Shown: positions 50,101 to 61,924, numbered from the stretch's first letter. The stretch: 64,000 nucleotides of DNA from Mactra quadrangularis (GCA_025267735.1 CM046295.1:10613167-10677166); one strand, 5' to 3'. The notes: a model not told the origin generated them from the sequence alone. Numbers and translations are program-made.

Positions 50101-53100
50101 AAACAATGGTGACCTAGTTCCGGTTTCTGGCTCGGACCCAACCCAGAACGCCGACCCGGCGGCCCGGGTGTCGAACCGACCCGGCTAGGACCGGTTTTGG
50201 GGCCAGTTACGGGCCCTTGTCTCCGCTCCATAGACTCTGTATATGTACTATATGTACATGCACATAGTAAAAAAATAGGTAAACAATGGTCACCTAGTTC
50301 CGGTTTCTGGCTCAGACCCAACCCAGAACGCCGACCCGGCGGCCCGGGTGTCAAACCGACCCGGCTAGGACCGGTTTTGGGGCGAGTTACGGGCCCTTGT
50401 CTCCGCTCCATAGACTCTGTATATGTACTATATGTACATGCACATAGTAAAAAAATAGGTAAACAATGGTGACCTAGTTCCGGTTTCTGGCTCGGACCCA
50501 ACCCAGAACGCCGACCCGGCGGCCCGGGTGTCGAACCGACCCGGCTAGGACCGGTTTTGGGGCGAGTTACGGGCCCTTGTCTCCGCTCCATAGACTCTGT
50601 ATATGTACTATATGTACATGCACATAGTAAAAAAATAGGAAAACAATGGTGACCTAGTTCCGGTTTCTGGCTCGGACCGAACCCAGAACGCCGACCCGGC
50701 GGCCCGGGTGTCGATCCGACCCGGCTAGGACCGGTTTTGGGGCGAGTTACGGGCCCTTGTCTCCGCTCCATAGACTCTGTATATGTACTATATGTACAAG
50801 CACATAGTAAAAAATAGGTAAACAATGGTGACCTAGTTCCGGTTTCTGGCTCGGACCCAACCCAGAACGCCGACCCGGCGGCCCGGGTGTCGAACCGACC
50901 CGGCTAGGACCGGTTTTGGGGCGAGTAACGGGCCCTTGTCTCCGCTCCATAGACTCTGTATATGGACTATATGTACATGCACATAGTAAAAAGATAGGTA
51001 AGCAATGGTGACCTAGTTCCGGTTTCTGGCTCGGACCCAACCCAGAACGCCGACCCGGCGGCACGGGTGTCGAACCGACCCGGCTATGACCGGTTTTAGG
51101 GCGAGTTACTGGCCCTTGTCTCCGCTCCATAGACTCTGTATATGAACTATATGTACATGCACATAGTAAAAAAATAGGTAAACATTGGTGACCTAGTTCC
51201 GGTTTCTGGCTCGGACCCAACCCAGAACGCCGACCCGACGGCCCGGGTGTCAAACCGACCCGGCTAGGACTGGTTTTGGGGCGAGTTACGGGCCCTTGTC
51301 TCCGCTCCATAGACTCTGTATATGTACTATATGTACATGCACATTGTAAAAAATAGGTAAACAATGGTGACCTAGTTCCGGTTTCTGGCTCGGACCCAAC
51401 CCAGAACGCCGACCCGGCGGCCCGGGTGTCAAACCGACCCGGCTAGGACCGGTTTTGGGGCGAGTTACTGGCCCTTGTCTCCGCTCCATAGACTCTGTAT
51501 ATGTACTATATGTACATGCACGTAGTAAAAAAATAGGTAAACAATGGTGACCTAGTTCCGGTTTCTGGCTCGGACCTAACCCATAACGCCGACCCGGCGG
51601 CCCGGGTGTCGAACCGACCCGGCTAGAACCGGTTTTGGGGCGAGTTACGGGCCCTTGTCTCCGCTCCATAGACTCTGTATATGTACTATATGCACATGCA
51701 CATAGTAAAAAAATAGGTAAACAATGGTGACCTAGTTCCGGTTTCTGGCTCGGACCCAACCCAGAACGCCGACCCGGCGGCCCGGGTGTCAAACCGACGC
51801 GGCTAGGACCGGTTTTGGGGCGAGTTACGGGCCCTTGTCTCCGCTCCATAGACTCTGTATATGTACTATATGTACATGCACATAGCAAAAAATAGGTAAA
51901 CAATGGTGACCTAGTTCCGGTTTCTGGCTCGGACCGAACCTAGAACGCCGACCCGGCGGCCCGGGTGTCGAACCGACCCAGCTAGGAACGGTTTTGGGGC
52001 GAGTTACGGGCCCTTGTCTCCGCTCCATAGACTCTGTATATGTTCTATATGTACATGCACATAGTAAAAAAATAGGTAAGCAATGGTGACCTAGTTCCGG
52101 TTTCTGGCTCGGACCCAACCCAGAACGCCGACCCGGCGGCCCGGGTGTCGAAAAGACCCGACTAGGACAGGTTTTTGGGCGAGTTACGGGCCCTTGTCTC
52201 GGCTCCATAGACTCTGTATATGTACTATATGTACATGCACATAGTAAAAAAATAGGTAAACAATGGTGACCTAGTTCCGGTTTCTGGCTCGGACCCAACC
52301 CAGAACGCCGACCCGGCGGCCCGGGTATCGAACCGACGCGGCTAGGACCGGTTTTGGGGCGAGTTACGGGCCCTTGTCTCCGCTCCATAGACTCTGTATA
52401 TGTACTATATGTACATGCACATAGTAAAAAAATAGGTAAACAATGGTGACCTAGTTCCGGTTTCTGGCTCGGACCCAACCCTGAACGCCGCCCCGGCGGC
52501 CCGGGTGTCGAACCGACCCGGCTAGGACCGGTTTTGGGGTGAGATACGGGCCCTTGTCTCCGCTCCATAGACTCTGTATATGTACTATATGTACATGCAC
52601 GTAGTAAAAAGATAGGTAAACAATGGTGACCTAGTTCCGGTTTCTGGCTCGGACCCAACCCAAAACGCCGACCCGGCGGCCCGGGTGTCGAACCGACTCG
52701 GCTATGACCGGTTTTGGGGCGAGTTACTGGCCCTTGTCTCCGCTCCATAGACTCTGTATATGTACTATATGTACATGAACATAGTAAAAAAATAGGTAAA
52801 CAATGGTGACCTAGTTTCGGTTTCTGGCTCAGACCCAACCCAGAACGCCGACTCGGCGGCCCGGGTGTCGAACCGACCCGGCTAGGACCGGTTTTGGGGC
52901 GAGTTACCGGCCTTTGTCTCCGATCCATAGACTCTGTATATGTACTATATGTACATGCACATAGTAAAAAAATAGGTAAACAATGGTGACGTAGTTCTAG
53001 TTTCTGGCTCGGACTCAACCCAGAACGCCGACCCGGCGCCCGGGTGGCGAACCGACCCGGCTATGACAGGTTTTGGGGCGAGTTACGGGCCCTTGTCTCC

Positions 53101-54113
53101 GCTCCATAGACTCTGTATATTATGTACTATATGTACATGCACATAGTAAAAAAATAGGTAAACAATGGTGACCTAGTTCCGGTTTCTGGCTCGGACCCAA
53201 CCCAGAACGGCGACCCGGCGGCCCGGGTGTCGAACCGACCCGGCTAGGACCGGTTTTGGGGCGAGTTACGGGCCCTTGTCTCCGCTCCATAGACTCTGTA
53301 TATGTACTATATATACATGCATATAGTAAAAAAATTGGTAAACAATGGTGACCTAGTTCCGGTTTCTGGCTCGGACCCAACCCAGAACGCCGACCCGGCG
53401 GCCCGGGTGTCGAAGCGACCCGGCTAGGACCGGTTTTAGGGCGAGTTACGGGCCCTTGTCTCCGCTCCATAGACTCTGTATATGTACTATATGTACATGC
53501 ATATAGAAAAAAATAGGTAAACAATGGTGACCTAGTTCCGGTTTCTGGCTCGGACCAGACCCAGAACGCCGACCCGGCGGCCCGGGTGTCGATCCGACCC
53601 GGCTAGGACCAGTTTTGGGACGAGTTACGGGCCCTTGTCTCGGCTCCATAGATTCTGTATATGTACTATATGTACATGCACATAGTAAAAAAATAGGTAA
53701 AGAAAGGTGACCTAGTTCCGGTTTCTGGCTCGGACCCAACCCAGAAAGCCGACCCGGCGGCCCGGGTGTCGAACCGACCCGGCTAGGATCGGTTTTGGGG
53801 CGAGTTACGGGCCCTTGTCTCCGCTCCATAGACTCTGTATATGTACTATATGTGCATGCACATAGTAAAAAAATAGGTAAACAATGGTGACCTAGTTCCG
53901 GTTTCTGGCTCGGACCCAACCCAGAACGCCGACCCGGCTGCCCGGGTGTCGAACCGACCCGGCTAGGACCGGTTTTGGGGCAAGTTACGGGCCCTTGTCT
54001 CCGCTACATAGACTCTGTATATGTACTATATGTACATGCACATAGTAAAAAAATAGGTAAACAATGGTGACCTAGTTCCGGTTTCTGGCTCGGACCCAAC
54101 CCAGAACGCCGAC
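32188..54113 (+). repeat. Satellite B: 180-bp tandem array, about 122 units, truncated by gap
   Basis: The period is exactly 180 bp in most units (for example 'aacccagaacgccgacccgg' at 32341, 32521 and 32701). Each unit has a GC-rich half ('gtcgaaccgacccggctagg', 'ggggcgagttacgggccctt') and an AT-rich half ('gtatatgtactatatgtaca', 'tagtaaaaaaataggtaaac'), plus a small inverted repeat acccgg-cggc-ccgggt. Units differ by a few substitutions each. Single-base and 2-3-base indels are most frequent after 44.6 kb. A deleted unit lies near 43807. One minus-strand frame has no stop in the consensus, giving ORFs from 60 to 638 codons of a 60-residue repeat beginning MERRQGPVTRPKTGPSRVGS. The plus strand has a TGA per unit in one otherwise open frame. 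I call it non-coding satellite DNA. Confidence 0.97.
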
Positions 54114-54213
54114 NNNNNNNNNNNNNNNNNNNNNNNNNNNNNNNNNNNNNNNNNNNNNNNNNNNNNNNNNNNNNNNNNNNNNNNNNNNNNNNNNNNNNNN
54201 NNNNNNNNNNNNN
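54114..54213. other. Assembly gap (100 N)
   Basis: Exactly 100 N, the usual placeholder for a gap of unknown length. It hides the right edge of satellite B and the 5' part of the Gypsy element, so their adjacency is not proven. Confidence 0.98.
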
Positions 54214-54214
54214 T

Positions 54215-56068
54215 GAAAAATTCAAAGAATTTGTGCAACCAAAGGCAAACCCTCTGTTTGCAAGATACAAATTTTATCATGAAATGCAGAATGACAATTC
54301 AATTGATGAATTCCTAGCGCGACTTAACATAAGTGCTAAGGATTGTGACTTCGGTGAAAAAAACGACGAAATGATCAGAGACAGAATTGTGTTCGGATGT
54401 TCATCCGAAAAAGTTCGTGAAAGGCTGATCGAAAAAGGCAAGGATTTAAATCTAGATTCTGCAATACAAATAGCTCGGGAATACGAGTATAATAAGAAAC
54501 AAATGGACACGATGAAAGAGCAAGAGAAAAATATTGATTATGTAAGATACCAAGGTTCTAAATCAAATCAGACGGGACGCGCACGAACCAAGCGTTACGG
54601 ACGCAAGAACCAAAGCAGGGAAAAACGCCAAGAACGGATCCCAGACGCTTCCATGAAGGAAAGAAAATCGCAACAGTGCGACAGATGTGAAAACAATAAA
54701 CATAAAACTAATTCAGACTGTCCAGCATGGAGACAAAAGTGCCATAAGTGTTCAAAGTACAATCATTTCGCTAAAATGTGTAAAACTGACAGGCAATTAC
54801 ATAAAAGTGTAAATTTTGTGGATGACGATGACACATTCAGTTCTGAGTCAGAAGTTTATGTACATACTGTAAGTAGTCTTACTTCTTTGTCTTCTCTGCG
54901 TGACAGTGCTATAGTCCAACTTTCTTTCGGCTCAAATAATTCTAAATTCAATGCAAAGATTGATACAGGCAGTCAGGTCAATATTTTGCCATTTACATTA
55001 TTCGAAAAGATGAACATAAGTAAGCCCCTGTTACCCCCAGATATCAAATTATCTTCGTACACAGGTGATCATCTTTCAATTAGAGGTAAAATAAAAATGT
55101 CTTGTTACCATAAAGATAAATGTACTGAGTCTGAGTTCTACATCGTAAATCAATTAAATGCCCCAGCGCTGATCAATTTACAAACTGCGTCTGATTTAGG
55201 GTTGATCAAATTAACATACTCTGTGGATAAACAGTTATGTGAGGATAAATCAAAGATCTTGTCTGAATTTAAAGATGTATTTCAAGGTATAGGAACCCTT
55301 GACGGTAAATGCTCTATTCTGATAAAAGAAAATAGCATTCCTGTTGTATATCCGGTCAGAAAAGTTCCTTTTGGCCTCCAAGACAGGCTAAAGGAAGAGC
55401 TTCAGTCTATGGAAAACCAAGGCATAATTTCTAAAGTCACTGAGCCAACAGACTGGGTGAATGCACTAGTCTGTGTGGAAAAACCGTCAAAGAAACTTCG
55501 TATTTGCATAGACCCCAAAGCTTTAAATGAATGTATCAAAAGACCATACTATCCCATGAGGAAAATTTCGGATATCACTGCACAATTGAATGGTGCTAAA
55601 TATTTCAGCGTTCTGGACGCAACCAAGGGATATTATTCGTGTCAATTAAATGAGGAATCGTCGCTCCTCACAACATTTGCTACGCAGTTTGGCAGATACA
55701 AATATAATAGATTACCTATGGGACTCCGTTCGTCTCAAGATATCTTTAACAGGAAAATGGACGAAATCCTGGAAAATTTGCCAGGTGTCGCATCAATTGT
55801 CGATGACGTGATCTGTTGGGGAAATTCCAAAGCAGAACATGATAAAAATTTGAAAAACCTACTCACACGTGCTCGACAAAAGGGTTTAAAATTTAATCCA
55901 GATAAAGTAATTATAGGTCAGACTCAAGTCACATACTTTGGGAATGTCAGTCGACAGAGACAAAGTCTCCGCGATTTTGAACATGAAAACCCCAGAATCT
56001 CGTCACGACTTAGAAGTTTTTCTTGGTCTAGCAACGTACTTAAGTCAATATGCAAAAAATCTTGCTGA
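54215..56068 (+). pseudogene. Gag (partial), protease and reverse transcriptase frame
   Basis: The frame is open from the gap edge and homologous to retroelement polyprotein up to about 55945; the rest to 56068 is out of frame. It begins with a gag segment ('PKANPLFARYKF'). It then has a basic linker, a CX2CX4HX4C zinc knuckle (CHKCSKYNHFAKMC) near 54739-54780, a retropepsin with DTG at 54962-54970, and reverse transcriptase with 'LRICIDPKALN', 'KYFSVLDATKGYY', 'RLPMGL' and the VDD catalytic pair at 55802-55807. No start codon is present in the window. Reverse transcriptase looks intact up to the first frameshift. Confidence 0.88.
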
Positions 56069-56501
56069 TATTACAAGTCCGATGCGTGATTTATTGAAAA
56101 AGGACGTTGAGTTCATTTGGGGCCCGGAACAAGCGAAATCGTTTGAGCTAGTAAAACAAACGATCACAAAAGCTCCAGTGTTAAGGTATTTTGATCCTTC
56201 AAAACCAGTTGTACTTCAAGTTGATTCTTCGTCTAAAGGCGTCGGAGCAGTATGTCTCCAAGAAGGCAAACCTATCGCGTACGCCTCAAAAACTTTAACT
56301 AGCAACCAGATTGCTTGGGCTCAGATTGAAAAAGAAGCAGCCGCAATTTTGTTTGGTTGTTTGAAGTTTAAACAATACATATATGGCCAACGTACGGTAG
56401 TTGAGAGTGATTGCAAACCTGTAGTTTCAATACTCAAAAAAGCCATTGCATGCCGCGCCGCAGCGATTGCAAAAAATCATCATGCAGTTACAACCATTTG
56501 A
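55938..56501 (+). pseudogene. RT connection and RNase H frame of the Gypsy element
   Basis: This frame picks up at the first frameshift with the RT-thumb/connection region ('LEVFLGLATYLSQYA') and RNase H. Acidic catalytic positions are seen in 'VVLQVDSSSKG', 'QIEKEAAAIL' and 'VESDCKPVV'. Homology stops near 56445, where the reading frame changes again; the last 18 or so codons are out of frame. The join to the first frame appears to lack a few codons as well. Confidence 0.85.
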
Positions 56502-57852
56502 CATAGAAGTTATTCATAAAAAAGGCTCGAACATTCCGTTAGGAGATGCGTTGTCTAGAAACTATGAATCTGAAACATATCCGGAAATGTTTGAAAATAT
56601 GGATATGCATGTACACTCAGTTAACTTACTTCCGATAAGTAGCGAGAGAATTGAGAAAATACATTCCGAGACCGGAAACGACGCGCAATTACATGCCGTG
56701 AAAAAATATATAACGTCGGGATGGCCGGATGAGCGTAAACTATGTAATAAGTTAGCCCTTGATTTTTGGAATCACAGGGATGAATTGACCATTGAGGATG
56801 GAATCGTGTTAAGGGGTTCGAGAATTGTGATACCAAAATCACAGAAATCAGAAATGGTCAAAGCCGTGCATTTAAACCATCTTGGTGTACAAAAATCGGT
56901 TAACCGTGCACGCGATATAATGTTCTGGCCAGGCATGACCAAGAAAATCACAGAACATGTTCTACCTTGTTCGTTGTGCGAGAAATATCGCCCAAGTAAT
57001 ACAAAAGAACCGTTACTTCCACATGATATTCCAGAATTACCATGGCAACATATTTCATATGATTTGTTTACATTAGATAATGAGCAATACATGGTAACTG
57101 TTGATGCATTTAGCCATTACTTTGAAATCGACTCTTTGCCAAATATTTCAAGTAAATCAGTTATCAGGAAACTTAAAGTACACTTTAGCCGATTCGGTTC
57201 GCCAATACAAATTAAAACTGATAACGGGAAACAGTTTACATCTGATGAATTTAACAATTTTTCAAAAGAATGGAAATTTACACACGTGACTTCTAGCCCG
57301 ACTATGGCTAGTTCTAACGGACATGCAGAAGCGTTTGTAAAAATCGCGAAACGATTATTACAGAAGGCTAAAGATGCCAACACTGACCCTTATTTATCCT
57401 TGCTCGAATATAGAAATACACCCCTCCCTTGTGGATACTCTCCATCTCAACTCCTCATGTCCAGACGCTTAAGATCAATTTTACCCTGTACTAATGAGCA
57501 ATTAAAACCTCAATTAGTTGACATACAATCTGCACGTCAACACATGCAGGCATCTAGAAAGAAGTCAAAATTTTATTTTGATAAACATGCCAAGCCATTA
57601 CGACCATTCAAACCTGGTCAACATGTTATTTACCAGAGGGGAGAAACGTGGCAACCAGCTAAAATTATATCTCAATTTAATACCAGGTCATACATCATTC
57701 AAACCCCAGATGGTGTAAAATATCGCAGAAATAGGAAATATTTAAGAGCATCAAGATCTGACAATTCCGTAACTCAGACAGATAAAAATAAAGATAACCC
57801 CTGTTCATCTCAGAAACCTGTAAAGCCAAGCGTGGGAAAAAAAGTCTTATAA
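56446..57852 (+). pseudogene. Integrase frame of the Gypsy element
   Basis: The third frame starts with the end of RNase H ('PFDIEVIHKKGSNIPLGDAL'). It then has the integrase zinc-binding region (histidines in 'HLNHLG', CSLC) and the catalytic core with D at 57061-57063, D at 57220-57222 ('KTDNGKQF') and E at 57328-57330, giving the canonical D-35-E spacing. A C-terminal SH3-like region ('FKPGQHVIYQRGETWQPAKI') and a charged tail end in a stop. The core residues are intact. The methionine at 56446 is not a likely native start. Confidence 0.88.
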
Positions 57853-57873
57853 TAAAAATTCCAATCAGCACTA

Positions 57874-58275
57874 TGTCACTCGGAAAGGCCGAGAGGTAAA
57901 ACCGCCTACAGTGTACGATTTATAACTATTATTCGTAGAGATTGGACAATATATGCATGCTATTTATAAAATTTTGAAATATAATTACAATTGACTTTAT
58001 GTTTACAATTGCTGAGTATATTATTTAAATTGACTTTACTATGATGCATTTATTTTTTTTTCTTTCAAAACAAACAGAATGTTATACATGTATTAAGTTT
58101 GTATACAAGCATGGGTATAAACTACCACTGCGCATGCGTCATACTTTACTATAGGCCCCGCCAACTATGTATTAGATACACTTTGATAGTCCAATAAATA
58201 CAGTCAACATCACTTTGTTGTGTGTTCTCTATTTATGCTTAAATGATTATAATATCAATGACCAGATTATTACAG
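57874..58275 (+). mobile_element. Probable 3' LTR of the Gypsy element
   Basis: After the integrase stop comes a non-coding region with LTR-like order: 'gggtataaac' as a TATA-like box near 58113, 'ccgccaac', and AATAAA in 'ccaataaatacagtcaac' near 58193 as a poly(A) signal. A TGT start at 57874 (or 57911, after the purine-rich 'ggaaaggccgagaggtaaaa') and a TTATTACA end near 58275 are candidates. With the 5' LTR missing, the borders cannot be checked by comparison. Confidence 0.4.
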
Positions 58276-59383
58276 GAATATAACAAATGGCTTTGATTAT
58301 ATACGCATTGTTAACATTAACGACCTGTTTAAATCAATTTTGAAAACATGGCATGTTATTTTACTTTTATTGTACTTTAACTTTTGATTAATCCGTTTAA
58401 TGGGGAAACACGAGTCCACACGATTAATTGTTAACCAGTTTCTAAGTACTTATTCATGTGAAATAAAAATTAATCATTTAGTATGAATGGCCCAGTGAAT
58501 AAGAGTGTGGATATTACTCACTTAATTGTTTTATATAGATAGTAAAAGAATTTTTCTGAATATTCATCCATTTCTATTTGTGACAGTTAGGCTATTCTTT
58601 TGTTCATTAAATCGATGGTGCCGACAATTCCCGAAAATATTTATTCATTCAAAATTTGACATTTTTAGACTTTTCTTTTATGTTAGATTGACGCATCAAG
58701 TTAAAAAATCAGCTATACGAATTCTGTATTCCATACATGTATAGTATATACAATGTAACACATATGATTATCTGGGCATGTTTGGTATTTTATTACGAAA
58801 ATTGATCATACAGTGTTCACAGTACTTTGATTAAATAATGACGAAACGTGCGGAAAGAGAATTCTATTTTTAGAAATTTCATATTTTCCAGATTTTTTAT
58901 AAATAGAGTTTACCTAATTCTAAAAATAGAAATGATCGAATTCAGACTGCGTCTCTTATTTTTACACTGTGATTACTAATTTATCGATAACCGTTTGAGA
59001 ACCCGAAGCTTGTTAAACCCTGTACTATAGTATATACATGTATGGTTTATATTTCACAACGGTTGCAAATAAACATGAACTAATAATATAAATACCATGT
59101 AGTTTGGCCAAGTTTTATTTTTACCGTGACTTCATACATTAATATAGCTAAGATTTACAATGGAATTTTCTTAAATGTTCTGTGGTCATAAACGAAAAGA
59201 ACGGATAAAATGCAGTAATTATTTATACATTAACTGTGCGTGAGACAAAAGATTTGTTAAGAAATTTGACTATTTTATGCGTACGTGAAGAGCATATAAT
59301 CCCGATTTTCTCGTGAATTTATTGATATTTGAAAAAAAACCGACAGAACTGTTCAAAAACTTAATCGAACTGATTTCTTTAAA
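58276..59383. other. Intergenic, upstream of the E2 gene
   Basis: AT-rich with no recognised repeat or gene. The last part should hold the promoter and 5' UTR of the E2 gene. No confident TATA box is placed. Confidence 0.4.
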
Positions 59384-61015
59384 ATGGCGCCATCTTTGAA
59401 GGAACTTCATCGTCTGATGAAAAACGTTGTCAGGATATCAAATAAACAGGCGACAATCAACAACGTTAATTGGGAAGGTGATTTAAATGTATTCACTTTA
59501 ACTATTATCCCAAATGATGGTGTATACAAGAATGGAAAATTTGATTTCATGGTAAGTAGAAACTTGTATATAAATGGCATTATCTAGCTGTTTTTATTGT
59601 TTTACTATTTTTTTATTGTCACTGTTTTAATAGGCAGAATTATGCAGATCTGTGAGACGAACAGATCATCTTATTGCCGCCACATAGGTACAAAATTGAC
59701 GAATATTCTGTTTCTTTCATGCTTACAGCTACATGTTCTAGCTGTTCTTTATTATCGTCATTTATCGTTTAAGATGACGTCATTTTGATAATGAAAATAA
59801 AAGATTATAGTTTTCACAGTATATAAACATTTTTTTAATTGTTTCATTTTATCGAATAACACCACATTCTACCGTAAATGATGAAAGAAAGTATTACTTA
59901 ACCCTTTGTTCAACAATATTTAATGTAATTATATGTAATTATAACTCTAATTCGATCAGTCCATCCCCTTCTAGCAAAACTCGCCATCTTCGTATTGCAG
60001 TCATTCTGTCGTTGACCTAATTTGTTTGTCTTTTGTTTAATTACAGATCACACTGCATGACGACTACCCAGAGTCACCACCAACTGTTTGTTGTACAACA
60101 GATATATACCACCCAAATATTGACAACACAGAGAACATTGATCCAGAAGAAGATCCTCATTGTGTGAACGTTTGTCTAAATTTACTAGATCACTCAACTT
60201 GGGCTTCTACTTTCGGTCTAGAAGGTGTGGTACACGGTTTACTGTTTCTAATGCATCATCCAAATTTAGAAGACCCTTTGTCTCCCCATTTTAGTGGTGA
60301 TATGGATTTCGACGTGTTTTGTGAAAATGTGGAAAAGTTTATGGCAGGTGAACCTATCGATGATGGTACCACTTTTAATCCAGGTTTTAAGGTCATAAAT
60401 GGTGTTCGTTTGGATACTAATGATAAACCTGTAGCAGAAAATGTTGGTAAAACTGAGACTTATGTCATGAATAAAATAAATGAAAGTATGAATACCAATG
60501 GCCCTGACCATTGTGACACACCCAAAGGTGATGATATCTATGCTTCTGAACACATTATTAGTCCGGATAATGTTACTGTTGATGGAACAAATGACGCTGA
60601 TTCAAATATTCAAAATGGCGGCCATATTGAATCCGCTGACGATAATGACGAGGAATATGTTCCATTTAAAGTTATAGACTTTAATGGTAAGTGTGCAATA
60701 ATGTTTGGAAGTCTGGATGAGGATTTCAAAACGGAAAATCAAGATCTAGATACGGTGATTATTGTTGATGATATTAATACAGTTAACAATGAGATAAACA
60801 ATATGGCGACCAGTGAACCCATTGAAACTTGTGACGTCATGATCGGAAATGACATTAAAAGCGCCCTGTGCAATATAACGGACGTGGACACACAAACTAT
60901 TGATCCTGTGAAGCCTATTCTTACGTGTGGACTATGGAACTCTTGCAAAAGACATTTTACTAAACTTCTAAATGAAATTATTAAACATTGGACAAAAAAT
61001 GACGTGATATTGTAA
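59384..61015 (+). CDS. E2 ubiquitin-like-conjugating enzyme with insertion and acidic tail, 2 exons
   Basis: Join of 59384-59551 and 60047-61015 (378 residues). Exon 1 encodes 56 residues from an ATG in the context aaaATGG and ends at ATG|gtaagt; exon 2 follows 'gtttaattacag', phase 0. Residues about 1-150 form a UBC fold: helix 1 (SLKELHRLMKNVV), YPESPP at 63-68, HPN at 78-80, the presumed catalytic Cys99 in VCLNLL, Trp108, and a last helix near 'DFDVFCENVEKFM'. E2 enzymes take an activated ubiquitin-like protein on this cysteine and pass it on with an E3. The HPN-to-Cys distance is 19 residues where about 8 is usual, through an acidic insertion (NTENIDPEEDPHCV). The last 220 or so residues are acidic and low in recognisable structure. 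The nearest feel is UBC12/UBE2F-like (NEDD8), but this is inference. A poly(A) signal lies at 61574. Confidence 0.85.
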
Positions 61016-61924
61016 GATTAGATATAGTCATTTTTGTGACTTTTTGATACCGTGACTGTTTGTTTTTTACAAGGAAGATTTTGATTGGAGATAATCGTCA
61101 ACTTTGGTGAAAGATATATTTCATTTCACAGAGAGAGCTAAGAAAAAATATTTACGAGTAAAAAAATAGTTTTCTGAGCTCACATGTTGAATTAAAAATG
61201 TCTTATTCCAATACTGACGAATATTTTGTTTTGTTTATGTAAAAGTTTGCATTTTCGAATATGCATTTTGCTAGGGTTTATATTTTGGCCTCTATTTACA
61301 TATTGTGATAAAAAAGAACATGTGATGATGTTATAATTAAAACTTAGATATGTATCAAAACATTAGATGTAATCCGGAAGACAATTATTGGGTTTGCACC
61401 ACCCTCTGCATTGACGAGGTACATATCATTTTTGCGCAACACTGACTTATATCATGTGTTATAATTTTAAACCTATTATTCTTTGGACATATATTTCATT
61501 GTAAAGGTATATGTTTTATTGTACTGCGGGTAAAAATCAATATATTAGAATTCCGAATGAAATCTATTATACAATAAAATATTTATGTAATTATCTTTGT
61601 TTTTTGTTGATGTTTTTTTTCAAATTTTCTTTCAATATGGTTGATACTAATTGATTTTAGCTCGATTTTGAAACAAGCTCTTACAACTTACATTAAACAC
61701 TTACGAATCCGCTTCCAGGTCATACAGTACAAGCATAGCTAGTAGGATAAAATTTCTTGCTCAAGAAAACAATAAGGAACATGTATGTATTTGATATAAT
61801 TTAAACCCAATGAAAAAACAATGGAGACAAGGTATAATTCACATTACCTTACTTTGTTATCATAAATAGATGAAAATATGTCCTAGTGCAACATGTACTG
61901 ACAGCTAATACAGCTTTTTTCCAC
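61016..61924. other. 3' UTR and downstream of the E2 gene
   Basis: AT-rich. No gene is seen. The first 560-600 bp are likely E2 3' UTR. Confidence 0.4.
61574..61579 (+). terminator. Putative poly(A) signal of the E2 gene
   Basis: AATAAA about 560 nt past the E2 stop codon, in AT-rich 3' UTR-like sequence with no other frame. Confidence 0.5.

Larger units (their letters stand above)
54214..58275 (+). mobile_element. Ty3/Gypsy retroelement (Mag-like), 5' end missing, frameshifted
   Basis: Gag end, zinc knuckle, protease, reverse transcriptase, RNase H and integrase follow in Ty3/Gypsy order. The 5' LTR, primer-binding site and start of gag are lost in the gap. Two frame changes (about 55935-55950 and 56440-56450) split the polyprotein into three frames, so this copy cannot act on its own unless the breaks are assembly errors. 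No env-like frame follows integrase. The gag and protease style resembles Mag-lineage elements annotated as K02A2.6-like in invertebrates; that lineage call is inference. Confidence 0.9.

Noticed and set aside
45863..50472. Plus-strand frames of 83-93 codons in satellite B
   Set aside because: They arise where single-base changes remove the one in-frame TGA per unit (for example ggtgacc to ggtcacc); no conservation as a protein.
29373..54113. CRISPR-like array
   Set aside because: Units are contiguous head-to-tail repeats without unique spacers, in a eukaryotic context.
56621..57383. Minus-strand frames of 73-106 codons
   Set aside because: Antisense shadows of the integrase frame.
57853..59383. 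An env-like gene after the Gypsy integrase
   Set aside because: Only short frames are present; the sequence is LTR-like and then AT-rich intergenic.
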